Source: Nocardiopsis algeriensis
GTDB lineage: Bacteria > Actinomycetota > Actinomycetes > Streptosporangiales > Streptosporangiaceae
Direction of reading: 5' to 3'
NCBI RefSeq assembly: GCF_014203695.1
Contig: NZ_JACHJO010000004.1
Span: 1-64,000, forward strand
DNA: 64,000 nt
In this document: one piece after another, positions 16,986 to 26,282 of the stretch
Position numbering within the stretch: position 1 is the stretch's first letter
Layout of the letters: each line of letters opens with the position of its first letter
Translations under genes and position numbers: made by a program
The notes under the pieces: generated by a model
What the model was told of the DNA's origin: nothing
The model's input: only the letters and a program-made list of their open reading frames with translations
Databases searched by the model: none

Positions 16986-18038
16986 TCAGAGGTCGATGAC
17001 GGTCTTGACGCCGTCGCCGCCCGGCCCGAAGGCCTCCAGGGCGTGCTCCAGCGGCAGCCGCCGGGTGATCATCCGCTGCAGCCAGGAGCGGTCGGCCGCG
17101 GCCAGCGCCCGGGCGGCCTGCTCGTAGTGGCGCAGGTTGGCGTTGACCGACCCCAGGAGGACGTCGTTCTCCAGGACGAGCTCGCGGTTGACCGCCCCCG
17201 CGTCGATATCGACCGTGCGGCCCCGCCCGGAGAGCCCGGTGAAGCACACGATCCCGTAGGGGGCGTTGCGGGACATCACGTCCACGACCAGCTCGGGGGC
17301 GCCCGTGGCCTCGATGACCACGTCGGGTTCTCCGCCCGCCGCGGCGACGGCGCCGGCGACCCCGCCCGTGTGGTAGGCGGCCCCCAGGTCGGCGACCAGG
17401 GCGGGCTTGACGCCCTCCTCCACCATGTCGAGCACGTGCACCTCCAGGCCGCGCTGCACGCCCATCAGGGCGGCCAGGAGGCCGATCGGCCCCGCACCGG
17501 TCACCAGCAGGCGGCGGGGCTCGAACCAGGACCGGTTGCCGATCTTCTCGATCTGCTCCCAGGCCTTGGCCACGACCGTGGCGGGCTCCATCAGCACCCC
17601 GACGCGTTCCAGTCCCGGGTCGAGCCGCACCGCGTAGTCGGCCTCCACGGTCCAGACCTGCGAACCGTAGCCGTGCAGGCCCTTGATGCCGCGTTCGGTG
17701 AAGAGACCGTTGCGGCACATGTCGAACTCACCGCGCGCGCACGCGCCGCACGGTTCGGGGTCGGGGCGGCGCACGACCCCGGCCACCAGGTCCCCGGTCG
17801 CGAAACCGCTGTCCGGCGGTGCCTTGCGCACCCGCCCCAGCGACTCGTGGCCCAGGATCAGGTACTCGGCACCGGGCGGCGCGGAGCCGTGCTCACCCCG
17901 GACGATCTCCCGGTCGGTGCCGCAGATGCCCAGCGCCACACCGTCCACGAGCAGTTCCCCCGGCCCCGGCACGGGTTCGGGGACCTCGCGCACCTCCGGT
18001 GTCCCGGGCCGCGACGGCACCACTGTCAGAGCGCGCAT
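16986..18038 (-). CDS. Glucose 1-dehydrogenase-like zinc MDR oxidoreductase
   Basis: 350 residues. Zinc-site residues appear as ICGTDREIVRGEHG, GHESLGRV and the structural-zinc cysteines in CGACARGEFDMCRNGLF; the Rossmann motif is VTGAGPIGLLAALMG with an acid (LDMVEE) at the end of strand two. The order and the C-terminal EAFGPGGDGVKTVIDL match glucose dehydrogenases of archaeal/actinobacterial type (NAD(P)-dependent oxidation of glucose C1). Substrate could be another sugar. ATG 18038 chosen over an upstream GTG because the family starts here. Confidence 0.8.
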   Translation of the reverse strand: MRALTVVPSRPGTPEVREVPEPVPGPGELLVDGVALGICGTDREIVRGEHGSAPPGAEYLILGHESLGRVRKAPPDSGFATGDLVAGVVRRPDPEPCGACARGEFDMCRNGLFTERGIKGLHGYGSQVWTVEADYAVRLDPGLERVGVLMEPATVVAKAWEQIEKIGNRSWFEPRRLLVTGAGPIGLLAALMGVQRGLEVHVLDMVEEGVKPALVADLGAAYHTGGVAGAVAAAGGEPDVVIEATGAPELVVDVMSRNAPYGIVCFTGLSGRGRTVDIDAGAVNRELVLENDVLLGSVNANLRHYEQAARALAAADRSWLQRMITRRLPLEHALEAFGPGGDGVKTVIDL

Positions 18039-18318
18039 GGCCTTCCCTTCCTCCCCGGGCCGCACGGTCCCCTGTCCGGCGGCTCCTTCTCCCGGCTACC
18101 CGGACGGCGCCCGCGGCACACGAGGCGGGCACCTCAGGAAAGATTCGATTACCCAATTTTTTTGCCGAACGAGGAGAATCCCCTCCGAACTCCATGAAAC
18201 CATCACCACCCTCCGCCATTTCCCTTGTTCCCCACGCGCACACCGGACGGCGCCCTACACTGAAGAAGGGAATCGCCTTTGGGAAATATCCGAAACCTCC
18301 GAAAGGGAATAATCCAGC

Positions 18319-20304
18319 ATGTCACCAGAAGAAATAAGGTCAGCACTGGCATCCTCCCCGACACACCCCTACGAGACCCTCTTTCCCGATGACCACTGGG
18401 GGCACAGAACCCAGGCGGCCGCGAACAAAACGATCTCGGGTGTGTGGAAACTTCGCAATTTTCCTGAAATCAACGTGAACCCGCCCGTCGACTGGGAAAA
18501 GGCAGCATCCCCCAACAGGGCGTGGAATTTCCATTTCCACTCCTGGGACTTCCTCAGCTGCGTCCTGGCGGCCCATGACCGGACCGGGGAGCCCCGCTAC
18601 CTCTCCTGGGCCGTGCAGGTCGTCTGCGACTGGGCCAGGTGCCACCCGCAGGTCGCCCCGGGGATGGCCTGGTACGACACGGCGATCGGACTGCGCGGCT
18701 ACCGGCTCGGTTACGTCGTGGAGCGGGCCGCCCGCTCCGAGCACGTCGGCGACGCCGACCTCACCCTCCTCCTGCGGTGCGCCGAGCTCCATCTGGAGGC
18801 GCTCTCCGACGACCGGTTCTTCGCACCCCACTCCAACCACGGCTTCTACGTGGCCGCGGGGCAGCTGGCCCTGACCCGCAGGCTGCGCGGCCTGCCCGGC
18901 CTCGGGATGCACAGGAGGCAGGCGCGCGAGCGCGTCCGCCAGCTGGTCAGGACGCAGTTCACCCCCGGCGGGATCCACCGGGAGCACTCCCCCGGATACC
19001 ACCTGGTGGCCGCGGCCACCTTCCAGAAGCTGCTGGACACCGGGCTCGTCGGCGAGGAGGAGTTCCGGCCCATGCTCGACCGCATCCAGGAGGCACTCGC
19101 CTGGTTCGTGCTCCCCAACGGCCGCCTGGCCATGTTCGGGGACACCAGCCACGTGAGCGTCCTGCGCGAGGAGCAGCCGCACATCGCCGACCCCGCCCTG
19201 ACCTTCGCCGTCACCGGAGGCACCCGCGGCAAGGCGCCCAACGACCGCTGGCGCTCCTTCCCCGAGGCCGGTTACTTCATCGCGCGCGACCGCTGGCCCA
19301 AGGGCCCCGAGGACTACGCCGACTGCTCCTACCTGGCGCAGACGGCAGCGTTCCACTCCAGGACGCACAAGCACGCCGACGACCTCTCGATGGTCTGGTA
19401 CGACCGGGGCCACGAGATCCTCGTCGACGCGGGCAAGTTCGGCTACCTCGACCAGACCACCCCCGACAGCGACCTGGGCAGGGCCGGTTTCCCCTACGCC
19501 CACCCCTCACGCGTGTACGTCGAGTCGACCCGGGCCCACAACACCGTGGAGATCGACGGGGCCAGCTACCAGCGGCGCGGCGTCACCCCCTACGGCTCGG
19601 GGATACGCCGGGCGGGCGAGCACCGGGGGATCCTCTACTGCGGAACCCACGTCAGGCACAACAGGACCATCCGGCACGCCCGCACCCTGGCCCTGCTCCC
19701 CGGCGAGTGGCTGCTGGTCCACGACTGGCTGTGGGACACCGCGGAACGGCCCCACACCTACACGCAGCGGTTCCACTTCGCGCCCGAGCTCGACCTCTCC
19801 CCGGTCGGCGACCGCTTCGCCGCCGATCTGCCCGACACCAGCCGGCTCCACGTCGTACCGCTCCTGCCCGCGACCGCCCTGCCACCGGTCAAGGGGCAGA
19901 GGGAGCCCGACCTGCTGGGGTGGATCTCGCGCAGGGACGGCGAACTCCGCCCCTGCTGGACGTCGGCCTACCAGATCGCCGGGGAGCCGTCCTGCTCCAT
20001 CTCCACCCTCATGGCCTTCGGCAGGAAGGCCCCCGAGCCGGGGCTGTCCACCGTCGACAAGCAGGGCGAGAGGGTGTGCCTGCGCTGGGCGCACGAGGGT
20101 GAGGACTGGACCCTGTCCTTCGGCCGCCCGGACCGCAAGGACTTCTACTTCCACATGGAGCGGGAAGCGGTCCCCTACGAGCCCACGCCTCTCCAGCGGG
20201 TGGTCGACTGGATGCGCGAACGCCTGCCCGTCCTTCCCGGTGACGGCCTGGCGGAGGAGTCCCGTCGGGAGAGCACCGCCGGACGCCTGTACAGCCGGCG
20301 GTGA
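18319..20304 (+). CDS. Heparinase II/III family protein
   Basis: 661 residues. N-terminal half is the alpha/alpha toroid of polysaccharide lyase-like enzymes (NPPVDWEKAASPNRAWNFHF, SWDFLSCVLAAHDRTGEPRY, SNHGFYVAAGQLAL); C-terminal half is the beta-sheet domain with FHSRTHKHADDLSMVWYDRG and VDAGKFGYLD, the conserved Heparinase_II_III signature carrying the catalytic His. No signal peptide, so the substrate is either intracellular or export is non-classical. Family members degrade uronate-containing polysaccharides; the exact glycan is unknown. AT-rich upstream DNA (18130-18320) likely holds its promoter. Confidence 0.82.
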   Translation: MSPEEIRSALASSPTHPYETLFPDDHWGHRTQAAANKTISGVWKLRNFPEINVNPPVDWEKAASPNRAWNFHFHSWDFLSCVLAAHDRTGEPRYLSWAVQVVCDWARCHPQVAPGMAWYDTAIGLRGYRLGYVVERAARSEHVGDADLTLLLRCAELHLEALSDDRFFAPHSNHGFYVAAGQLALTRRLRGLPGLGMHRRQARERVRQLVRTQFTPGGIHREHSPGYHLVAAATFQKLLDTGLVGEEEFRPMLDRIQEALAWFVLPNGRLAMFGDTSHVSVLREEQPHIADPALTFAVTGGTRGKAPNDRWRSFPEAGYFIARDRWPKGPEDYADCSYLAQTAAFHSRTHKHADDLSMVWYDRGHEILVDAGKFGYLDQTTPDSDLGRAGFPYAHPSRVYVESTRAHNTVEIDGASYQRRGVTPYGSGIRRAGEHRGILYCGTHVRHNRTIRHARTLALLPGEWLLVHDWLWDTAERPHTYTQRFHFAPELDLSPVGDRFAADLPDTSRLHVVPLLPATALPPVKGQREPDLLGWISRRDGELRPCWTSAYQIAGEPSCSISTLMAFGRKAPEPGLSTVDKQGERVCLRWAHEGEDWTLSFGRPDRKDFYFHMEREAVPYEPTPLQRVVDWMRERLPVLPGDGLAEESRRESTAGRLYSRR

Positions 20305-20307
20305 CCC

Positions 20308-20339
20308 GGCGGGGGCGGGGCTGCGCCCCCGCCCCCGCC
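20308..20339. terminator. 13-bp GC hairpin between convergent genes
   Basis: GGCGGGGGCGGGG (20308-20320), a 6-base loop, then the exact complement (20327-20339). It starts 4 bases after the heparinase stop and lies 48 bases from the end of the opposing GNAT gene, so it may serve both. Confidence 0.7.
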
Positions 20340-20387
20340 GCGGTCCGGGACCGGAGATGCACCGCCACGGCCCCGGGGACGCGGCCG

Positions 20388-20972
20388 TCAGCCTTCGGCC
20401 GGGCGGAGCATGGCCCAGGTCCGGGGGCCGCCACCGGGCAGGTCGTACTCGGCGGTGACCTCGAAGCCCAGCGTCTCGTAGAAGCCCACGTTGCCCGGTT
20501 CCGAGGTCTCCAGGAAGGCGGGGACGCCGGCGGCGTCGGCCTCGCGCAGGCCGGCGGCGACGACCGCCCGGCCCAGGCCCCGCCCCTGGAACTCGGGGCG
20601 GACCCCCACCGTGCCCAGGAACCACACCGGGTGGTCGGGCCGGTGGCGGGACATCTCCTCCTCCGCCGAGGCGTAGAACTCGGCACGGTCGCCCGCCAGG
20701 TCGGTGAAGACCGGCAGAAGGTTCTCCATCACCTCGGCGGCCCCGCCCGACTCGGGCGTGGTCCACACGGCGACGGCGCCGAGGTCCTCGGACACCCACA
20801 CCCTGCCGTGGGGCAGGCCGACATCGCTCAGGAACAGCCGCTGGAAGCGGCGCAGCCGGTCGGGGTGGTTCTCGGCCGCGATCGTGTGGCGGGTGAAGGC
20901 GTAGTCGGCGAAGGCCGCGGTCAGGGTGTCGGCGGCCGCGTCGACGTCGTCGTCGACGGCTTCTCGGATCAC
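20388..20972 (-). CDS. GNAT family N-acetyltransferase
   Basis: 194 residues from GTG 20972, with GAGGAG upstream. The N terminus IREAVDDDVDAAADTLTAAF and the acetyl-CoA motif VGVRPEFQGRGLGRAVVAAG plus FLETSEPGNVGFYETLGFEV and a final TWAMLRP are classic for single-domain GNATs close to the puromycin-acetyltransferase-like group. Substrate unknown. Confidence 0.88.
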   Translation of the reverse strand: MIREAVDDDVDAAADTLTAAFADYAFTRHTIAAENHPDRLRRFQRLFLSDVGLPHGRVWVSEDLGAVAVWTTPESGGAAEVMENLLPVFTDLAGDRAEFYASAEEEMSRHRPDHPVWFLGTVGVRPEFQGRGLGRAVVAAGLREADAAGVPAFLETSEPGNVGFYETLGFEVTAEYDLPGGGPRTWAMLRPAEG

Positions 20973-21133
20973 GTGTCTCCTCCTCGTCGGTACCCGGTCC
21001 CCGACCGGGCACAACGGAAGAGGCTACCGGCGGTCTTTCCGGCCGGACGCGGAGGCCCGGCGGCGGGCCGCCCACCGCCGGGGCGGACGCGGCGGCACAC
21101 GGCCGCCGCGCCCGGGGGCTGCTCAGGAGGGGA

Positions 21134-22129
21134 TCAGTTCGCGCTGCACGTGACTGTGGGCCAGGTCCAGTTGCCGTTGTGCTCGATCGTCACACCCCAG
21201 TTGTTGCCGTTGCCGTTGGGGGTGGCGTGCATGACCTGGGAGCTGGGCCAGTTGGCGCTGACGTTCCAGGTGGCGCTGATTTTGGCCGGGGAGGGCACGT
21301 TCATCGTCACGGTCCAGTTGTCGGAGCCCGAGACCGAGACGTTGAGGTTGTAGCGGTCGTCCCACTGCTGCCCGGCGGACAGCGTGGCGGTGCAGCCACC
21401 GCCGCCCGGGTTGCCGGGGTCGGGGTTGCCGGGGTTGCCGCCCCCGGAACTCCCCAGCGTCACGTTGGAGCTGCCGCTGCTCTGGTAGCCCTCGGTCGCC
21501 ATGATCATGTAGTCGTGGTTGCCCAGGTTCATTCCGTGGCGGGCCCAGGCGTCGAAGTGGTTGCCGGCGTTGATGCTTCCGCTGGAGCGCCTCGACTGGC
21601 GGACGCTCCAGTACTGGGGGAAGGTCTGGGTACCGTCGATGGAGGGGGCGTCGTAGCGCATCGTGCGGTAGATGTCGTAGGTGCCGCCGTCGGTGGTGAC
21701 CGTGCCCTTGTAGTCACCGGTGGGCCGGTAGGTGCCCCAGTTGTCGACGATGTAGTACTCCACGAGGGGGTTGCGGGTCCACCCGTAGAGGGTGAGGTAG
21801 GAGTTGCCGGAGGGGTTGAAGTCGGCCGAGTAGTTCACGGTGCGGCGCCCGCCGGTGCTCCATCCCTTGCCGGCGACGAAGTTCCCGGTGTTGCGCCACG
21901 AGGTGCTGTAGTTGCCGCCCTGGCCCAGTTCCATGGAGACGGTGCCGGGGCTGTCGGTCCAGAACGAGTAGAAGTAGCCGCCGTGGTTGCCGGTCTGGTT
22001 GGAGGTGACGGCCGCGGCGGCGGTGCCGGGCAGCATCGCCGCGGCCATCACGAGTGCCGCTGCGGCGGCGCACGCTCGGCCGGCGAGCCGCCGCAGGCGG
22101 TTTCTCGTACGGGTGGGGGTGAAGGACAT
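21134..22129 (-). CDS. Secreted GH11 endo-1,4-beta-xylanase with CBM2
   Basis: 331 residues. A twin-arginine-like leader ([20 protein letters not shown], cleavage near AAAA-VTS at 40), GH11 jelly roll (about 42-228), Gly/Pro/Asn linker (about 229-243), cellulose/xylan-binding CBM2 (about 244-331, with CTATL...VTCSAN disulfide ends). Catalytic pair: Glu124 in [10 protein letters not shown] (nucleophile) and Glu213 in [10 protein letters not shown] (acid/base). It cuts internal xylan bonds outside the cell. Start ATG has AGGAGG upstream; palindromic elements about 175 bases upstream may control it. Confidence 0.95.
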   Translation of the reverse strand: MSFTPTRTRNRLRRLAGRACAAAAALVMAAAMLPGTAAAAVTSNQTGNHGGYFYSFWTDSPGTVSMELGQGGNYSTSWRNTGNFVAGKGWSTGGRRTVNYSADFNPSGNSYLTLYGWTRNPLVEYYIVDNWGTYRPTGDYKGTVTTDGGTYDIYRTMRYDAPSIDGTQTFPQYWSVRQSRRSSGSINAGNHFDAWARHGMNLGNHDYMIMATEGYQSSGSSNVTLGSSGGGNPGNPDPGNPGGGGCTATLSAGQQWDDRYNLNVSVSGSDNWTVTMNVPSPAKISATWNVSANWPSSQVMHATPNGNGNNWGVTIEHNGNWTWPTVTCSAN

Positions 22130-23042
22130 GCTTCCTCCTGGTGAAAGCGGGTGGGGGCCAGGAAGCGCGAGACGACCCGGCGGGGTGGTCGGCGGCCGGA
22201 AGAGGCCTCCGCACGTCGGCGTCGGGCAACGCGGCGAGTTTGTCCGGTTGCTGTAGGTGACAGTATTTGTTCGACCTCTCCGGCTGTCAACAGTTTCCGG
22301 AACCTTTCAGGAAAGTTAATCTGCCCAAGAAAGCATAAACCCAGGACAGGCGGCGCCTCCTGGCACTCCATCCCGGAAAGTACGGCGAAACCCTCAACAC
22401 AAAGGCCTACGACAGGGACAAAGTTGCCGAAAATTTTCGGACACCTTCCGGGGTGGAACGAGCGGTCCGAGACATGGCGGGAGCCGGTGCCCGCAAGGCC
22501 GCACCCTCGGCGGGCACATCCTGCTCACCTTCCCCGCCCGCCCGGACCATGGGCATGTGGACGCAGGAGGAAGTGCAGGCGCAGAAGCGGCCGAAGGTTT
22601 CCAGTCACCCTCACCCTGACCAGCGGCTTTTCTTCTCGCGGTCTTGTACTTGCGGTCACTTCGGCCGGCTGTGGAACAGCAGTAGAACGGGGTGAAGTCG
22701 ACTCCGGACACCAGATCACGAGGAATGAGGAGTAACCGGGAGAGCAGGGCCTCGGAGTTCTCGCACTTCAGATCCCTGCGGCTCGATCCCAGGTGGTCCC
22801 GTGAAGCCCGAAGGTTCTGTCCGGGTCGATGGCAACCGCTCTGCCGAGCCTTCGTGTGCCTGTGAATACGAACCCCGACCTTTATGGCGTAGATTCACGT
22901 ACTTTGTCCGCACAAGGGTCCCGTGGAAAGCCTGGGCCGGCAGGAGGCCTGCGGCCACGGCACCTCGTCCGCCCCCGGAGCCCGGACCGGCCGCCGCCCC
23001 TCCGCCGGCGCTTCCGAGGGCGGCGGCCCCGCGCTCCGGCAC
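22130..23042. other. 913-base intergenic region upstream of the xylanase
   Basis: No believable gene was found on either strand; open frames lack family features and good ribosome-binding sites. The part next to the xylanase (22250-22330) is AT-richer and carries a minus-strand TTGACA at 22284-22289 plus the palindromes noted separately. Positions 22740-22900 are noncoding with a tRNA-like look (CGGCTCGATCCC), but no cloverleaf can be folded. Confidence 0.5.
22294..22315 (-). promoter_or_regulatory. Two adjacent palindromes near a TTGACA box, candidate xylanase operator
   Basis: TTCCGGAA (22295-22302) and CTTTC-AG-GAAAG (22304-22315) lie side by side just upstream, on the minus strand, of TTGACA at 22284-22289, a good -35 box for the xylanase gene whose start is 155 bases further on. 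Repressor sites at such positions are common in xylanase genes; the regulator here is inferred only from position. Confidence 0.35.
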
Positions 23043-23678
23043 TCACCCGGCCACACGCTCACGCAGGATCTCCACGCCGTCGCCGGTGAGCTCGCCGAGG
23101 TAGGCGGGGCGGCCGGTCATCGCCATGACCAGCTCGAGCGTGCGTCCGGAGACGAGCGGTCCGGTGCCGGAGGCGAAGGGGCCGTCGACGGCCCGGAGCC
23201 TCAGGCCCCGGACCCGGCTTCCGGCGACGACGACCTGGTCCGAGCCCTGGTAGTAGGCCGCCACACGGGTCAGCACGTCGATCGGACGGTCACCCGCCAT
23301 CCCCAGGGGCCCTCTGATGTCCTCCCCGTGCACGATCACCTCTCCCAGGAGGGCGGGCCCGGGCAGCGGCGGCGACGTCGTGCTCTCCACCACCGACCGG
23401 AAGCGCGCGAGGGTCTCGGCACCGGAGTCCCCCAGCTGCTCCGCCAGGCGCACGGCGACCTGGGCGTCGAAGTCGAACCGGCAGCGGACGACCCCGGCCA
23501 ACCATTGGAAGCCGTTGAGGGTCGCCGACGAGGTCAGGTGCGCCAGCACCTCGCGCACCGTCAGGCCCTCGCACAGCGACGGCGTCGCCCACTGCTCCTC
23601 GGTCAGCCCCGACAGGTCGTCGGCCAGTACCGAACGTTCCCGGTGGATCAGCGGCCACAGCCGCGCGCGGCCGCTCAC
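23043..23678 (-). CDS. Maleylpyruvate isomerase-like (mycothiol-dependent/DinB fold) protein
   Basis: About 211 residues. RLWPLIHRERSVLADDLSGL followed by TEEQWATPSLCEGLTVREVLAHL is the standard opening of the actinobacterial MDMPI_N/DinB-type four-helix family; GEVIVHGEDIRGPLG keeps the metal-ligand histidine. Members are mycothiol-dependent transferases or isomerases; the reaction here is unknown. GTG 23678 was picked because it directly precedes the domain; an upstream GTG at 23726 and a start at 23738 are alternatives. Confidence 0.75.
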   Translation of the reverse strand: MSGRARLWPLIHRERSVLADDLSGLTEEQWATPSLCEGLTVREVLAHLTSSATLNGFQWLAGVVRCRFDFDAQVAVRLAEQLGDSGAETLARFRSVVESTTSPPLPGPALLGEVIVHGEDIRGPLGMAGDRPIDVLTRVAAYYQGSDQVVVAGSRVRGLRLRAVDGPFASGTGPLVSGRTLELVMAMTGRPAYLGELTGDGVEILRERVAG

Positions 23679-23924
23679 GGGCGGTCCCCGGGGCACGGGC
23701 AGAACACTGGTGGCATCATCGGACACTCCTCGGAGCACGCCTTCCCGACCTGGTCGGGCCGGACACCGGATTGTCGCCCCGGCCTACGACAATCGCGTGA
23801 GCGCTCCCGGGGTCCGCCGCCCCGCCCGAACCGGGCAGGGGGACCTCCGGCTATCCTCCGGGAGCCGCTCCCGTGGCGGCGCCCGGGAGACCGGGACCGT
23901 ACGCCGCTCACCCCCGGAGGGCCC

Positions 23925-25175
23925 ATGCCGCACACGAGACCCACGAACTGGGCGGGCAACGTCACCTTCGCCGGCACTCGGATCCACCGGCCCGGGAGCG
24001 TCGACGAGCTGCGCCGCATCGTCCGGGACAGCACGCGGGTCCGTGCTCTGGGCAGCGGCCATTCCTTCAGCACCGTCGCCGACTCCGACTCCGAGCTGGT
24101 GCGCCTGGACGGCCTCCCCTCGGAGGTCGAGGTCGACGCGCGCAAGCGCACCGCCACCGTCACCGCCGGCATGCGCTATGCCGAACTGCTTCCCGCGCTG
24201 CACGAGCAAGGGTTCGCCCTGGCCAACCTGGCGTCGCTGCCGCACATCTCGGTCGCCGGCTCCTGTGCGACCGGTACCCACGGGTCCGGGGACGGCCTGC
24301 GCTGCCTGTCCGCCGCGGTCCGCGCCGTGCAGCTCGTCTCCCCCGACGGCGACCTGTTCCGGCTGAGCCGCGAGGCCGACCCCGAGGTCTTCCCCGGCGC
24401 GGTGGTCGCGCTGGGCGCTCTCGGCGTCGTCACCCGCCTCACCCTGGAGATCGAGCCGGCGTTCGAGGTGTCCCAGCGGGTCCGGGTCGGGGTGCCCCTG
24501 GACGAGGTGGCCGACCACGTCGACGACGTGTTCGGCGCGGCCTACAGCGTCAGCCTGTTCACCGACTGGCGCGACGAGGGCACGGTGTGGCTCAAGCACC
24601 GCACCGACCGGCCGGAGGGCAGGTGGAGCGGAGGCCGGCCGGCGCGGCGGCCCGTGCACCCCGTCCCGGGAATGCCGCCGGAGGCCTGCACCGAGCAGGG
24701 GGGAGTCGTCGGCCCCTGGTACGCGCGCCTCCCCCACTTCCGCCCCGAGCTGGAACCGAGCGCGGGCGAGGAGCTGCAGTCCGAGTTCTACGTGCCCCGC
24801 GAGTCCGCGAGGGACGCCTTCACCGCCCTCCGCGGCATCGGACACCTGCTGGCCCCGGTGCTGCACGTTGCGGAGGTGCGGACGGTCCGCGCCGACGACC
24901 TGTGGCTGAGCCCCGCCCACGGCCGGGACTGCGTCACCTTCCACTTCACCTGGCTCAAGGAACCGGCGGCCGTGGCGCCGGTCCTGGCCGCCGTGGAGGA
25001 GCGCCTCCTGCCGCTGGGCGCCCGCCCGCACTGGGGCAAACTCACCTCGATGGCCCCGGCCGACGTCATCGGCGGGTACGGGCGCGCCGCGGACTTCGCG
25101 CGCCTGATGCGCGACCTCGACCCGGACGGGAAGTTCCGCAACGCCTTCACCGACGCCCTCTTCGGCCGCGGGTGA
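23925..25175 (+). CDS. Alditol oxidase (AldO/xylitol oxidase-like, covalent FAD)
   Basis: 416 residues, the same length as known actinomycete AldO. NWAGNVTFAGTRIHRP opens the FAD domain; ALGSGHSFS puts His46 where AldO binds FAD covalently; SLPHISVAGSCATGTHGSG is the pyrophosphate site. The C-terminal substrate domain keeps the sequence LTSMAPADVIGGYGRAADFA with HWGKLTS. The enzyme oxidises sugar alcohols such as xylitol or sorbitol to aldoses with O2 giving H2O2, in the cytosol. Start ATG with GGAGGG upstream. Monocistronic; near xylanase and lyase genes, which fits use of plant sugars. Confidence 0.9.
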   Translation: MPHTRPTNWAGNVTFAGTRIHRPGSVDELRRIVRDSTRVRALGSGHSFSTVADSDSELVRLDGLPSEVEVDARKRTATVTAGMRYAELLPALHEQGFALANLASLPHISVAGSCATGTHGSGDGLRCLSAAVRAVQLVSPDGDLFRLSREADPEVFPGAVVALGALGVVTRLTLEIEPAFEVSQRVRVGVPLDEVADHVDDVFGAAYSVSLFTDWRDEGTVWLKHRTDRPEGRWSGGRPARRPVHPVPGMPPEACTEQGGVVGPWYARLPHFRPELEPSAGEELQSEFYVPRESARDAFTALRGIGHLLAPVLHVAEVRTVRADDLWLSPAHGRDCVTFHFTWLKEPAAVAPVLAAVEERLLPLGARPHWGKLTSMAPADVIGGYGRAADFARLMRDLDPDGKFRNAFTDALFGRG

Positions 25176-25198
25176 CGGGGGCTCCGCGCCCCGGCCGC

Positions 25199-26092
25199 TC
25201 ACAGGCAGTCGATGAGGCCGCACATGTCGGCGCGTGAGGCGGAGGCCTCCAGGTCGTCGTACCAGACGTAGCTGTCGCGGTCCGGGGCGAACCCCTCGCT
25301 GGAGCCGCCGAAGAAGGTCGAGAAGTAGGCCTTGTCCACCAGGTCGCCGTTGGACACGAAGCGCAGTCCGGTGACCAGCGCGGCGGGCTCGCCGTCGTAG
25401 AAGACCTCGATCTCCCCGTCGGGGTTGGCCCGGCCGTCGGTGACGGTGTTGATCCTGACCCGCTGGACGATGTTCACCCACTCGCCCAGGGGGTAGTGGA
25501 CGTCGGCGCCGTCCACGCGCAGGAGTTCCTGGTCGCCGTACTTCCCCTCCTTGTCCATGTGGTAGTAGTACACGGCCGCCTGGCCGTCGCGGCGCCAGAC
25601 CATGCGCGAGGTGAAGCCGTTCTCCCCGTCGCACACCTCTCCGCCCGAGCACGCCTCGCCCGCGGCCAGGCCGATCCCGAGCTTGCCGCCGAACGAGGTG
25701 GTCCCCCAGCTGAAGTCCTCGCTGAAGCGCGCCCAGTGGGACAGGTAGTACTCGCGCGCCGGGGTGAGCCGGAAGGGTGCCAGCACACCGGAGTCGCGCG
25801 CACCGAACTCGCCCTCGGGGTAGAACACGCGCAGCGACTGCCCGCCGCTGCGGGCGGGGACCGAGTCGTCGATGAGGGTGCGCTCGTCCAGGCCGAGCTC
25901 GCTGTCGGCGTGCCAGCCGTCCTCCTCCCATTCCGCCAGGGTGTAGGCGCTGCCCGGGGCCGGGCGGTCGAAGGTGTTGTACCGGTAGGTGGGCGAGCCG
26001 GGCGGGGGTACACCGTCCGCGGCTGCGGGCACCGGGGCCAGGGCGGTCACGGTCAGCAGCACCAGGGAGGCGCACAGGGCCTTGGGCGTCAT
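25199..26092 (-). CDS. Secreted polysaccharide lyase-like protein (PL14-like)
   Basis: 297 residues with a signal peptide (KALCASLVLLTVTALAPVPA, cleavage near residue 25). The fold pattern RVFYPEGEFGARDSGVLAPF, YYLSHWARFSEDFSWGTTSF, GGKLGIGL, RMVWRRDGQAAVYYYH and a C-terminal FSTFFGGSSEGFAP...YVWYDDLEA matches the beta-jelly-roll of PL14-type alginate/glucuronan lyases, which are widespread as secreted hypothetical proteins in actinomycetes. Cys pairs (CSGGEVC, CGLIDC) point to disulfides. Substrate unknown; lyase activity unproven. Confidence 0.7.
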   Translation of the reverse strand: MTPKALCASLVLLTVTALAPVPAAADGVPPPGSPTYRYNTFDRPAPGSAYTLAEWEEDGWHADSELGLDERTLIDDSVPARSGGQSLRVFYPEGEFGARDSGVLAPFRLTPAREYYLSHWARFSEDFSWGTTSFGGKLGIGLAAGEACSGGEVCDGENGFTSRMVWRRDGQAAVYYYHMDKEGKYGDQELLRVDGADVHYPLGEWVNIVQRVRINTVTDGRANPDGEIEVFYDGEPAALVTGLRFVSNGDLVDKAYFSTFFGGSSEGFAPDRDSYVWYDDLEASASRADMCGLIDCL

Positions 26093-26282
26093 GGGCGACC
26101 TTGCTTCCGTCGGAGCGGGACAGGGAAGGCGCGCCGGCGCGGCCCTTCGGAGCGGCCGTGCCGGAGCCGCAGCCATCTTTTCCCTGGTCGGCCCCGCAGC
26201 CGGTGAACGACACGGGCCGGTACCCGAAGCAGAGCCCACCGCCTCCGCCCCGATCGGCCGGGGCCGGCTGCGGGGACCGGCC

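Noticed and set aside
22740..22900. tRNA or attachment-site remnant (CGGCTCGATCCC also at about 63946)
   Set aside because: No cloverleaf, no acceptor stem and the shared string is only about 14 bases; likely chance.
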